NCBI RefSeq assembly: GCF_000372725.1
Contig: NW_005201165.1
Location: 185,818-249,817 of the forward strand
Source: Emiliania huxleyi CCMP1516
Taxonomy: Eukaryota > Haptophyta > Isochrysidales > Noelaerhabdaceae
DNA length: 64,000 bases
Direction: 5' to 3'
Part shown: piece by piece, positions 29,499 to 40,300 of the stretch
Layout of the letters: every line of letters begins with the position of its first letter
Position numbering within the stretch: position 1 is the first letter of the stretch
Translations under genes and position numbers: made by a program
The notes under the pieces: generated by a model
Database searches by the model: none
Told to the model about the DNA's origin: nothing
Seen by the model: only the letters and a program-made list of their open reading frames with translations

Positions 29499-31111
29499 GC
29501 CTCCCTCTCCAACCAAGGGTTCCGAGGCATCACAGCGAAGGGGCTGCCTCGTCCGAGCGGAGCGACCCGGCCGACGCCATCCGAGCCCCTAGGCACAAGG
29601 GAGAGGATATTTTTGTTTTCCCTTCTGGATAGTTGTTGAGACTGTTCTTCGCTGTTTGCTTCTTCGTCGGTCAAAAAAACACTCATCTTCTCCGGTGCGC
29701 TCAGCCCCCCCCGTGTGTGCCGACTGCCGTGTGCAACAGAGCGGTCCGGCAGGCTGCCCCCCCAAGGCCCCCCCACTTGGAGTGCAGTCATCAACGAACC
29801 TCACATCCCGAATCCAGGGCCGGGGAGCTGAGGAGCGCACCCAGCGGGCCGGATGATCGGTATCGGGTTACGGGCTAGAGAGCCCTAGCCCCGGGGGTGC
29901 GCGTTCGCACGGGGAAAGGGCCGTAAAATAAACACGGGTCTCCGAGGGTTGGCCCCGCGTACCGGGTTTCCCCTTAACTGCAGGACGCCCCCTCTACTCG
30001 GAGCTAATGAACACCACACTGCACGCCCCACACCACCACTCCGCACTCACTCGCACAGACCACTTGAGTAGACCCCCCCGCCTGGAGGGCTCACCCCCCG
30101 TCTTCCCAGGGTCCCGAGCCTCCTTGATTCGCTCTCTTGCTCGTCTCCCGAGCGTCATGCGACGGCCGGTGTGGCCGTTTCCCTCGTTGTTGGTACCGCT
30201 TCCTCCGCTGCCGCCCCTCGTCCTCGCCAGCTTCTTCCGGCTCCACCGACTCCGAGGGCATCGACGGCCCGGCGGCGGGGTCTCCCCGGGCGAGGGCGGC
30301 GGCATCGTGTCTCGTCGCCACCCCTCCCCGGGAGGTCGGGCCGGATCTCCCTGGTCGGCGAGTCGCGCCCGCATCCGCGGCCTCTCTATCGTTCTCGGCT
30401 CGCCCGCCCCCTCCGCCGGTTCCTCACTAGGCTCGGGGAGGCGCGGTCTCTCTCGCCGTAGATCACGGCGGTCCGGTCGCCGCCGCGACAGGTCTACCCC
30501 CGGTGGGCTCGCACGGCCCGACTCCACTCGCAGAGGCCGCCTCCTTGTCTTTTTTCTTTTCTTTTGCAGAACGCCGGGCTTGTCTTGTATGTGCGTGTCG
30601 GGGGTGTGTCAGTGAGGGGTGGCGGGGGACGGGGGCGCGCGAGGTCAGAGGCTCAACCATTCGTCGGCTCGTCGGGGTGGGAGAAGGGGAAAGGAGGTCT
30701 GGACGGTCGGCGAGGGGGTCGTAGCCCGACAGAGTGCGTACGGGGTGTAGCCGCCACTTTCCTGCCTCACAAGGGCGGGGCTGTCCCGGAAAGTGAGAAA
30801 CGCCGGGCAGCGTGGTGCACAGCTTCAACCTCCCATACGTGTTTGTTCGCTCCTTTCCTCGGGCTGTTCCATCCATCCTGCCATCTGCATCTCCTTCCAA
30901 CCTAGGCGAGGCGGGGGGGGCGCGTGGGTGCGGAGGGCAGTGCGGTGCGAGTGGGTGCGTGTCATGTGGCTACAGCAAGTGACCACGCGTATATAAACGA
31001 AGGCGCTATCAAAAAAAATACTCAAAAGGCGTATCAAAAAAAAACGCTGCTCCCAGCCCTGAAGAAGCGCCGGGTCCCGAGGTCGAGAGGGTGGGCTGCT
31101 GAGCGGACACC
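29499..31111. other. Intergenic, no supported gene
   Basis: Contains the second copy of the short repeat (29779-29855), a GC-rich stretch with self-complementary pieces (GGGCTAGAGAGCCCTAGCCC near 29870-29890), and two overlapping Arg/Pro-rich open frames at 29994-30615 on opposite strands with no recognisable domain. AAAAAAA-containing runs at 31010-31045 lie just upstream of the next gene. Confidence 0.4.
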
Positions 31112-31790
31112 ATGCTGCTGCAGCAGCCCGACGCCATCGCCGTGGTCGCGTCGCTCGGCCTTGGAGGGCTCTCAGGCCTGCCACTCCCGTTCAGCGTACC
31201 GCTCGCATACGGCGCCATGGTTGCATCGCAGACGCGTGGCCTGGACATCATCGGCCTGCTCCACAATTGTACCGCCCAGCAAACGGCTGCCGCTCCGCCG
31301 GACAACGTGGATGCAGACCTGCCCATGGATGCGTTGTGCGCTGGGTACGAGGCGCACCACTGGGAGAGCACCTCAAACTGCTTGCACGCTTGCGGCATGC
31401 TGTGGGCATTCGGCGTGCTTGCGCTCATGCTGATGCGGCAGAAGAGGTGGCCCATGCTCGCGCTAGTGCCACCGTGCTGGTACCTGTTCGCCTGGACGGG
31501 CCACTTTGTGTACCAGGCTGGTGGGAGTGTGATGGGTGGACCTGAGAGACGACTCCCACCCTCACCGCAGCCTCCTGCTCTAGGCGGACGTACCTGCCGT
31601 CTTCACGTACGGCACCACCCTGCGAGGCTGGTCCCTCGGCGAGTGGTGCTCGATCAAGGCGTTCGCTGCGGGCCGCACCGTCTCAGCGCGCGAGGATCTT
31701 CTGCTGACCTTCGCCTGCGCGGTCGCCACCTACCTCGGCCACAGAGCGAGCGCCAGCCTCTGCACGCGTGGCCACGAAAAGCCGGATTAA
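31112..31790 (+). CDS. DUF962/Mpo1-like ER membrane protein
   Basis: Exon 1 (31112-31516, 135 codons) and exon 2 (31584-31790) are joined by a 67-nt GC-AG intron that keeps phase 0 (WTGHFVYQ to ADVPAVFTYG). The protein has YEAHHWESTSNCLHACGMLW, then helices AFGVLALMLM and MLALVPPCWYLFAWTGHFVY, then PAVFTYGTTLRGW and a last hydrophobic segment. The H-x-x-x-x-N-x-x-H ... W-Y-x-F-A-W-x-G-H-F ... P-A-x-F pattern is that of DUF962 proteins. Yeast Mpo1 of this family is an Fe-dependent dioxygenase in phytosphingosine degradation; the conserved His residues needed for iron are present. Similar activity is inferred, not shown. Confidence 0.7.
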
Positions 31791-32033
31791 GCTCTGCTGG
31801 CGCGGGTCTGGCGCGCGCGGCATTGCAGAGCATTGCAGTAGCGGACGAGGGTAGCGCTCGGTGTCGCGGATATCTCAATAGCATAATGTCTGCGCGAAAC
31901 CCTACTTTTCCCGCGGCTTTTGTCGAGGCTTTTAGAGGCGCGGCCAGGCACGCGGAACTCTCACACCACCAGTACGGGGCGCGTCCGGGGTGTCGAGACT
32001 CCGCACGTGTGCGCGGTCTGGGGCGCACTCCGC

Positions 32034-32462
32034 TCATTCGGACAGCAGCTGGGCGAGCTTTCCGCTGCTGATTGCGCGCTGCGTGTCGTCGTTCCCTCCG
32101 AGGTGAGCTCCCTTCACAAACACGTTCGGCACCGTCCGCTGCCCCGTGAGCGAAAGCAGCTCCGCCTGGATCTCGGCGCCGTCGTCGAGCTCATCCAGCT
32201 CCACGACGGTCGGCGTGACGTTAATGTCGGCGAGCGCCGCCTTGCAGCGCTGACAGTAGGGGCACCACGACTTGCTGTACACCACAACATCGTTCGACGC
32301 CACCGTGTCCTTGATGGCTTCAGCGAGCGCAGCGTTGGCGCTGATCCCGCTGGAGCGGGCGCGGCTCACGGCAAGGAGCGGCGGCGGAGCGGCGCGAAGC
32401 AGGAAGGACTGCACGAGCGCCGGCGCGGCGGCGACGAGGAGAAGGATGATTCGGCGCATCAT
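32034..32462 (-). CDS. Glutaredoxin, dithiol CPYC type, with targeting leader
   Basis: Single exon of 142 residues. Residues 1-40 form a signal-like hydrophobic stretch (RRIILLLVAAAPALVQS) with Phe at the predicted cleavage site (VQS-FLL) and an Arg/Ser-rich continuation, the arrangement of bipartite presequences for complex plastids. The glutaredoxin domain has active site SKSWCPYCQRCK (Cys67, Cys70), the cis-Pro segment RTVPNVFVKGAHLGGNDDT and the C-terminal helix SGKLAQLL. It reduces protein or glutathione mixed disulfides. The stop is at 32034 and the next gene on the same strand ends 81 bp upstream of its start, so the two may be transcribed closely in tandem. Confidence 0.9.
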   Translation of the reverse strand: MMRRIILLLVAAAPALVQSFLLRAAPPPLLAVSRARSSGISANAALAEAIKDTVASNDVVVYSKSWCPYCQRCKAALADINVTPTVVELDELDDGAEIQAELLSLTGQRTVPNVFVKGAHLGGNDDTQRAISSGKLAQLLSE

Positions 32463-32543
32463 GTGTGGAGGGCGCAGCGACGGGCTGTCGTCGTTGCACG
32501 CAGGGAGACGCCCAGAGAGCTCAAAAAAAGAAATCAGGCAGCC

Positions 32544-33580
32544 TCACAAGACGGTGCTCCCGAAGACCAGCAGCGCCGCCGTTGCTAGCGCTATCGACGC
32601 GTCGAGGTACCACTGTAGCCGGACGCCCTGCAGCGTGGCGGCGGCCTTGTACGCCAGCAAGGGCAGCACCAGCGCGGCCGCGCGCTGCGTGCTCTGAGCC
32701 TTGGAAGCGACGACTGCCTCCAGCGGCACTCCAGAGGAGGAGAGAGGGGGCCAGTGGTCGTCGACCGCCGCCGCCATCGCCGCAGCGGGCATCAGCGGCC
32801 CTCTGGACACGCGGGCGGATGACACCGCTGGCCGGACATTGATCAGCTGCACGTCGATCGCGACGACGCCGGCCACGTCGTTGCCTGCGCCCAGCCCCTC
32901 GCTCTCCTGCCGCCTGACAAGCGGCGGGATGGGTGCCGAGGTGTGGGCAGTGCCGAGGTGTGGGCGGCGACGAGCGCGTGCGGGCGGATGCCTCCGGTTC
33001 TCGTTGAGGACTGTGCCGTACAGCCTTTGCCTCTGCCCAAACGAGCGCGGCACGGGCTCGTGGGCGCGGTCCTTGTAGCCAAGCCGAGACGGGATCACGA
33101 GCCGGCGCGTCCCGCCCTGCCGCATGCCCAGCAGGCCCTCCTCCATGCCGTCGATCAGCTGGCCTGGGTTCGCCGAGGGACAGGGTGCAACGCGCGCCGT
33201 GCGGATGAGGCGGGCGGTGGGAGTGGGGGTGAGACGGTTAGGGAGGCGGCATGAGCACCGCTTCCCATGGTCAGCCGGTACGGCTCGTCCTCCTCGGCCT
33301 GGGTGTTCATGAAGACCCACCCCTGCTTGCCCACGAGCCTGCCCACTGCGTGGAACGTGACGCGGCTGAACGGTGTAACCGTGTCGCCTGAACCGGTCTT
33401 GATGTCAGCCCAGCGCAGCCCACTCTCAGTCGTGACGAACGAGAGCTGCTGCGACGAGTGCACAGCAATAGGGCGCGAGGCGGCAGCGCTGCCAGCGGCA
33501 AGGGCAAGGCGGCGCGAGATCGACGGCCGTCCGGTCAACACAGCTCCACTGCTGCAGCAGAGGAGGACCGCGAGGGCCAT
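32544..33580 (-). CDS. FKBP-type peptidyl-prolyl isomerase with C-terminal membrane anchor
   Basis: Starts at 33580 with a hydrophobic leader (MALAVLLCCSSGAVLTG) and a twin-Arg-like SRRLALAAGSAAA, suggesting a plastid or thylakoid-lumen route. The FKBP domain reads SGLRWADIKTGSGDTVTPFS, VTFHAVGRLVGKQG, then after a GT-AG intron (MGSG to QLIDGMEEGLLGMRQGG), TRRLVIPSRLGYKD, and GVVAIDVQLINVRPA near the end. About 90 further residues end in a hydrophobic segment (LDASIALATAALLVFGSTVL) that could anchor the protein, unusual for lumenal FKBPs. The piece between LNENR and GNDVAG (about 32895-33000) is probably a further intron. The catalytic role (proline isomerisation) is inferred from the family; some active-site aromatics differ. 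Confidence 0.8.
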
Positions 33581-33867
33581 CGATAAACCACTGTCTGGTC
33601 TAACAGCGAGTCCGTGAACTTACGTTCTCGAGTGCGGAGAGTTGTAGTGGGCGAGCGGATAGCCAAATCACACGAATAAAGAAAGAAGACAAGGCGCGCT
33701 AGGTGCAAAAAAATTCTGGGAGGGGAACGTTCACGGGGAGACTCAAATTACGGCGGATGGCAATCTCTCGTCTGCTCGAACCCGTCGGGCTCAAACGTTG
33801 GCGGAACCGAGCCCCCCCAACGCGTCGCCTCCAAAAGGTGCGCCGCCATCACCCGTCTCGTTACTCC

Positions 33868-34305
33868 ATGGATGACCTCATCTCGCTCCGAGACCTCGAG
33901 GCCTTCGCGGCCCTGCCAAAGTTGCCGGTAGCTAACCTCGCGCAGCCGTCCAAGTTTGAGCCCGAGCTTCCGGATGCCAAGCGCGTTCTCGCAATCAGAA
34001 CACAAGAGCACTCGACTCCGCCCACCCTGCCTGTGACGCCGATCGAAAACGTGCTGCTCGGGCTGGAGGGCGCGCCCGGGCTGGTTTCCGGCTCCACCTT
34101 CTGGCAGCGAGAGCAGCGCATAACTCCGCAGGCTTGCGCGCCAGGCGGGTTTGTAACCGGATCACCGGCGCAAAAGGCGTTCATTTCTGTCTGCCCCATG
34201 GCGGGAGGAGCGCCGGCGGCGGAGGACGAGAGGGACCCATCGCACGCCCTATCGTGGGAGCGCGCCGCGCTGCCATCCATCGCAAGCGCCGAGCCATGCA
34301 AATGA
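33868..34305 (+). CDS. Small hypothetical protein
   Basis: ATG at 33868 (MDDLISLRDLEAFAALPKLP), 145 residues, one exon, ending SAEPCK. Balanced composition with segments such as TPIENVLLGLEGAPGLVSG and GGFVTGSPAQKAFISVCPMA; no signal peptide or membrane helix. The reverse strand is also open, but its composition is less natural. Not recognised. Confidence 0.4.
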   Translation: MDDLISLRDLEAFAALPKLPVANLAQPSKFEPELPDAKRVLAIRTQEHSTPPTLPVTPIENVLLGLEGAPGLVSGSTFWQREQRITPQACAPGGFVTGSPAQKAFISVCPMAGGAPAAEDERDPSHALSWERAALPSIASAEPCK

Positions 34306-34446
34306 GTGGCCGCCATGGGTCGCGGCCTTGACGAATCGGTTTCGCAGGCGCAGCGGCCCAATTTGCACTGGCGAGAAGGCGTTCACGCTGGCTGTTTCTC
34401 GCGCTTTGGCTGCGAGGAGTGGCTCGCGCTCCGCTTTCATTGTCAC
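34249..34446 (-). pseudogene. Fragment of an NADH:flavin oxidoreductase (Old Yellow Enzyme type)
   Basis: From an ATG at 34446 the frame reads NAFSPVQIGPLRLRNRFVKA and ATHGG, the N-terminal beta-strand and FMN-binding start of OYE-family proteins, and then stops after ~65 residues. No further OYE segments are visible downstream on this strand, where the hypothetical plus-strand gene lies. Either a relic or a first exon whose partner was lost. Confidence 0.45.
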
Positions 34447-34661
34447 CCACTCGGTGGACAGTCGGTAGCCGCCCAGTGACGCGTTTCGCGGCGTCGGACG
34501 GACGCAGAAGAAGGAAAGAAAAGAAAATCTTGTGAGAAAAAGAAATCATGCGCGTGCGATCCACGGCGGCGCCATTTCTTCATTTTCCGACTGACTCCTC
34601 ACCACAGTTCCTACTGCCTGGCCCTCGCGCTCCCGTTCAAACCCACCGCCTCGCTGTGACG

Positions 34662-35849
34662 ATGTCCTCCAAGCAAGACGCAAAGGTCGTGATACTCGGC
34701 GCGAGCGGCTGCGGCAAGACGTGCCTATCCCTGCGTTTCGTCAAGGACCAGTTCATATCGTGCGCTCTCCCGCGGCCAACTGCACTTCCGCGGCCCAAGG
34801 CTGACTAGTGCGCGGCCCGCGCCCAAGGTACACCGCGTCAACCATTGGAGCGAGCTTCTTGGTCAAAGAGCTCACCATCGGCTCGCAGAAGATCACGCTG
34901 CAGATCTGGGACACGGCCGGCCAGGCGCGGCCGACTCTCCCTCTCGGCCTGCCCGGCTCCTCCCGCGGCTGACTGCAGTGTGACCGCCTGCCTGCCCACA
35001 CTAGCCCTCTCTCGCCCCTCTCGTGCCACCCCTCGGCAGGAGCGCTTCCGCTCGATGGCGCCGCTGTACTACCGCGGCGCTCTCGCCGCCATCCTCGTCT
35101 TCTCCCTCTGCGACGCGCAGTCCTTCGAGCGGCTCAAGGAGTGGGTGCGATGACGGCCGTATCCGAGAGTGAGAACAGAGCGGCCGCAGCGGCAGCAGTA
35201 GCATGGATAGCGAAACTGTGTGCGAGAAGGAAGAGGAGAGTGCAATAGTGAAGCAGCAAGCAGGCACCAGTCGGCAGCACCAGTCGCTGCCCTCGCGCAG
35301 GTCAAGGAGCTGTCGGCGAACGTGGAGGAGCCGCTCGTGCTCGCGATAGCAGCAAACAAGTCGGACCTGGCCGAGCGCGCGGTGCCCGTCGAGGCGGCGC
35401 AGGCGCACCAGTGCGTGCCACACACACGCACACGCACGCCGTCCGCGCGATTCAAGCATCCCCACAATCACGACCCTCTCCACGATGGTTCAATGGCGAG
35501 CCGAGCCCTGTTGCAGGCGTATGCCGCCTCCATCGGGGCCGTGCTCTTCGAGACCTCCGCCAAGGAGGACGTCGGTGTGAAGGAGCTCTTCACCGAGGCG
35601 CGCTGGTTAGAGCCGTCCAGTAGTCCGTGAGCAGCCTGGCGAAGGAGCCGGCGCGAGCGCACCCCAGTCGAGCGTCTCGCCGATGCCAGGCCCAATCTCC
35701 CCCTCCCCTCCCCCCTCCTGCAGGTCGCGCGCCGGCTGCTGCTCGTGAGGTTGCGCCCGCCCGGCGGCGCGGCGGGGGACGGGTCGTCCACCATCTCGCT
35801 GCCGGAGGGGGACGTGCGCGGCGGCGGGACGCGGTCAAAATGCTGCTGA
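34662..35849 (+). CDS. Rab-family small GTPase, six exons
   Basis: All GTPase motifs are present: P loop [10 protein letters not shown], switch [35 protein letters not shown] and ETSAKE, with a hypervariable tail ending KCC for double geranylgeranylation. The sequence is Rab5/Rab21/Rab22-like. Exons join cleanly: GT-AG after FIS; GC-AG after WDTAGQ (next ERFRS); GT-AG after EW (next VKELS); GC-AG after EAAQ (next AYAAS); GC-AG after LFTE (next VARRL). Three of five introns are thus GC-AG. Stop TGA at 35847-35849. It regulates vesicle traffic, probably endosomal. This is the cleanest gene model in the window for judging splice sites. Confidence 0.92.
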
Positions 35850-36034
35850 CAGAGTGAAAAGGCGGGGCAGGGGGGGGGGGGGGGTCGGCAAGTTGGCACG
35901 AGAGACCGTGCACGCGCTGACCGCTGTGTCGTTGTAGCATTATGACGAGTCGACTGATATATATACATCCCGGAATATAAACGAGAGCGTTCGAGGGATC
36001 GAGAGGCACGACCACGCCGCACGACGAGCTCCAC

Positions 36035-36838
36035 ACGATGTCGCAGGAGGTGGTGGAGAATGACCTCCAGACTGACCCGGAGAATCACCTCCACCCAGCC
36101 CCACCTCAGCACTCCTATTATCACTCTCTCCCCCCCCACAGTGATGAATAGTCTACCTATATCCCTATATTCCCACACCCTGTGCAGTGGCACGTCTCGC
36201 CACCTAGATCCCTAATATTGGCACCTTGGGCGCCGAATAGGCGCCCAAATATTGGCACGTAATAGTTCCCTCGTCTCTTCGAGGCGTCGTCATGTGACGC
36301 CTTGATGCTCCCCGCTGAGGCTGCGCCCCAGCATTCCCGGTGTTGCACGACGCCATTCCCTTAAACCACTCGGGTGTCCGAGTTCCTTATACCTTATACC
36401 AATCCTACAGCCGTCTGAGACGGCACCCGGATCGAGGATGGCTTTGCAGCCTCACCCGCGATCAACAGTACAGCAGAGCCGCGCACGCGGCTCACCACTC
36501 ACACTTGCTGGGCACCAACCTTTGGGTCCAGATGACTATCCCTCTATTGAAGAGGGAAGAGGGACGCCTCACGATACTACCGAGGGCCGCGACCAGGATT
36601 CTTCTTGCTGGTCAGACCACTCCAATCACCACCACACACGACCACGGACGACGCACGAGCGGCAGCGCGTGGCAGCGGGCCTCTATCTCTGTATCTCAGA
36701 GAAGTCTCTCGGAATGTACCGCGCGCGCAAAACGCGTCGTGTGCCCGTGTGTGTACGGCTAACCAGTACTTTTTGGTGACGGACGGGACGATGAAGTGCA
36801 TGTCATGTTGCCGCAATGGCCAATGCCCCCCCCCCCCC
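36035..36838 (+). mobile_element. Dispersed element carrying a GNAT ORF, copy B (cut by gap)
   Basis: Inverted relative to copy A at 1-2273. Starts with the shared end (GTCGCAGGAGGTGGTGGAGA) and contains an ORF from the ATG at 36438 beginning MALQPHPRSTVQQSRARGSP, close to copy A but interrupted by a stop at 36779 after 113 residues. The ORF diverges after SCWSDHSN, and the GNAT part is not present before the gap at 36839, so this copy is truncated or unassembled. Confidence 0.7.
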
Positions 36839-36938
36839 NNNNNNNNNNNNNNNNNNNNNNNNNNNNNNNNNNNNNNNNNNNNNNNNNNNNNNNNNNNNNN
36901 NNNNNNNNNNNNNNNNNNNNNNNNNNNNNNNNNNNNNN
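36839..36938. other. Assembly gap (100 N)
   Basis: Exactly 100 N between a C run and C-rich sequence; a placeholder of unknown true size. Confidence 0.99.
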
Positions 36939-37330
36939 CCCCTCCAATTCCCCCCCCCAAAGTCCCCGGTAAACCCCCTAGGGGCAACTCGTGGAACGGG
37001 GCCTTTTTTTTTTTTTTTTAAAAAATTTCTTCGGAAATTCCCCCCGGGCCAAAAATTTTTGGTTGGGGCCCCGGGTGTTTACGGCTAACCCACTTTTTTT
37101 GGGTCCGGGGGGGGGAATAAAATTCATTTTTTTTTGCCCAAAATTCCCCCCCCCCCCCCCGGCCCCCCCCTTTCCGGGGCCCCTTCCCCACCTGCCCCCC
37201 CCCCCCTTAATAACCCCCAGACCAAAGGCCCGGGGCCCCCGCCAGCCCCCCCCCCCCCCCCCCCGCCCGCCCTCCTCCCACTTTCCCCCTCCGAACCCCA
37301 CCGCCTTCCCTCCCCCTCGACCCATCCCCA
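36939..37330. other. Low-quality sequence, corrupted copy of the pre-gap DNA
   Basis: Homopolymers are grossly expanded. Read past them, GTTTACGGCTAACCCACTTT then GGGTCCGGG, AAATTCATT, GCCCAAAATTCCCC follows 36758-36838 (GTGTACGGCTAACCAGTACT, GTGACGGACGGG, AAGTGCATGTCATG, GGCCAATGCCCC) in order. The preceding part likewise follows CTCTCGGAATGTACCGCGCG. Not biological. Confidence 0.8.
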
Positions 37331-37399
37331 CCCCTCACCTGCAGTCGTCATATCGCTGCGAGTGCGCGCCGCTGGGGGCCCCGACTGCCGCGAGGCTGC

Positions 37400-40300
37400 T
37401 CAGTTCCAGATCTCGCGGCAGTAGCGCCCCTCCTGGGCGAGGCCCTGCAGCCGCTCCTCGGCCTCCGCCGGCGAGACGGAGAGGTGGGCCTGTGGGCAGG
37501 TGCACAAGGGGTGCAAGAAGGGCCCACGCGGCCGTGCAAGAGGGGCGGGGCGGGGCCTCGACGATGCGGCGCAGCGCGGCGTGCACGTCGGAGGCCATCG
37601 ATTGGCCGTCGCCGCAGACGTAGAGGTGGCCCGCCTGCTCGGGCGGTGGGGCCGGGGTCGGGGGTGGGTCGGGGCCAGGGTCGGGGTCAGGACTCGGGCA
37701 GAGGGCCAAGGCTGGGGTCGGGGGGATGCAAGCCGCTCGCCTGCTCGAGCAGCAGCTGCGCGACGCGCTGCCCGTCCTCCTCGAGCAAGTCCTGCACGTA
37801 GTCGACATTCAGGCGCAAGCCGCGCCAGTAGCCCGCCGTGGCGGGGGGGGCCTCGCGCGAAAAGGCGGTGCGCAGCGTGATTGCCCCCGCCTGAGGAGAG
37901 CACCGGCTCGGCTCACTCTCTCACCCGCCGGACGGTGTGCCAGCGGGGTGCGCCCGCCGCATGCATCGGCTCGAGCTCCTCGCCGTACAGAAAGTCGTCT
38001 GCGCGGGAACGGCAGCCGAAATAGACCACACACGGCCCGAGCCTGTTCACGGCTGGAAGCGTGAAAAGGCGCGGCTCGCAGGCAGCCGAAGCGGACGAAG
38101 CGCGGCCGGACCGCTTGCGGGCGTGCGCGAAACGGCGGTGCTGCAGGAAGGCGCGGAACGGCGCGAGCCCGGTGCCCGGCCCGATGACGACGACCGGCGT
38201 CGCGGGCGAGGGAGGGAGACGCAGCTCGTGGCCGCTCGGCTCGCGCCAAAAGACCGGAACGGCGGCCGCAGCCTCCTCGGCGCCGCCGGCCTTGAGCAGC
38301 GGCGCCGCGGTGCGCTCGAGGAAGTGCGAAGCGACGCCGCGGCGCAAGTGGCGCGTGCCGGCGGCGTCGGTGGCGGTGTAGGCTGCAATCGACACGCACA
38401 AATGGGCGCGGCCTGGGCTGGCGAGCGGCGACGACGCGAGCGAGTACCAACGCGGCGCGAGAGGCGGCAGCGCGTCGAGCAGGTCCACGAGAGGCGGGCG
38501 CGAGGCCAGCTGGCGCAACAGCTGCAGCAACGGGGGCCGCTCCCTCACCAAGCTCGCGTGCGCCGCGCGCGCAGCAGCCGCGTCGCCGCCCGCGGCCTAC
38601 ACCTCGCGCGCACCCCTCGGGTGAGCTCGCGGCATCTCCCCTCGCGCGCGTGCGCCGCGCTGCAGCCTGCGCGGTGGCGCGCCGCACGAGCGCGAGCCGC
38701 GGGGCGTCCGCATTGGCCGGCTCGCCTGCGGGAGGAATGAGGGTCGAGTGGTTGGCCCGCTCGCACAGACACGGATGGGTGGTGGCTGGCTGGTGGCGGG
38801 CTCGCCGTGCTTGAGCAGCAGCCGCAGCAGCGCCGGCGAGGGCCACGACGAGGTCGAGCCGATGTCGACGCGCTCGAGCAGCGCGGTGCGCGGAGTGAGC
38901 TCGCCTGATGAGCCGACAAGTTCAAGGGACATCGGCCGCGTGCGAATGAACTACTCTTGCTGAGGAGCGCGGTGGTGCGCTCACCGCCCAAGTGCATCGG
39001 CGCGTCGAAGCCGTCGGGAAGCTGCAGCGGCGTGTCCGCCTGCTTGGCGCGCACGCCCAGCTGCGGCAGCAGCTCCTTGACGTCGGTCGGGTCGTTCTGC
39101 GGCACCACCGCCAGCGCGTCGCCCGGCTCGAGAGCGCAGCCCGCCGGCAGCGCGCTCACGTCCAGCTCGAGGTGGAGCACTCGCCGCACAGCGGCGGCGG
39201 CAGTCGCGGCGGCACCGCTCTGCCAGCCCGCCCGCCCGCCCGCCGTCGGCGACTCGGTCGACGCCGTCAGCCAGCGCGCAGCCACAATCCTCGCCAGCAG
39301 CGGCTTCTCCGGGCCGGCACCCGCGTCCGGGTCCGGCTCGGCGGAGCGCGCGCCGTTGGAACCGTTGGAATTGTTGGCGCCGTTGGCGCCGTTGGTTCCG
39401 TTGGTTCCGTTCGCCGTCGTCGAGCGCCCGCCGTTGCCTCCGTTTGCAGCGGCGGCGGCGGCGGCGGCGAGCGATGCGCGGAGGGCTGCCAGCCACGGCT
39501 GCACCTCCTGGTTGCCGGTGCGGTCGTCCGCCTCTCCGCGCGGGTGGAAGCGGTCGGCGCCGAGCTCCGAGAGCCGCCTGTTGAGTACGTGTCCACTCAT
39601 CGGCCTTGGGTAGCAACCGGATCTGCGCCGAGGTGGGCGAGGCGTGCCTGTCGACCGCCTGCGCCACCTGGTTGCAATCCTTGGCCGCGGTCGTCTGCCG
39701 GTCGAGGAGCAGATTCGAGTCGCCGAGCCTAACTCATTCCTTCTCAGCTCCTCTCATCATTCCCCGCGTCGAGGAGCCGGTCCGAGTCGCCGCGGGCCCG
39801 AGGACGGCGAAGTGCAGCTTGCCCGCCAACATGCCGGCGGCGTGCGTCCGCCGCTGCAGGAAGCGCACGCACGGGCCCGCCTCCTCGGGCGGCTGCTCGT
39901 TCTCGACCTAAGGGATGGGGGCTGTCGGCCTCACCGCTCGGGCCCCGTCCAGCTTCCGCGTGCTCGCTCTCGACCGTCTGGCAAAGGAAGACGGCGTGCT
40001 GCGGCGCGGACGCCGCGGCCGCGTCCAGCTCCGCCAGCCATGGCTTGAACTTTGCCATGGCGAGCAGCCGCACGCTCGCCGCCGGGCTCGCGGCGGCAGC
40101 CTCCGCCTTGATGAGCTCCGCAATCTCCTCGGTGAGCCCGCCGCTGTGAAACACCGTCAGCGAGCGCAGCGGCGCCACCGCCGGCGCCGCCGCCGGCGCG
40201 GCGCCCTTTGCCGCTGCCTTTGCCGGCGCCGCCTCTGCCGCCTGCTCCGCGCCGCGGTTCGCTTGGGCGGGCGCAACCTGCTTGAGCGCCTGGGCGAGGT

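Noticed and set aside
30007..30615. Possible retroelement gag-like basic ORF
   Set aside because: Arg/Pro-rich on both strands, no zinc knuckle, no reverse transcriptase nearby.
36991..37623. Pro-rich open frames after the gap
   Set aside because: Produced by homopolymer-smeared low-quality sequence.
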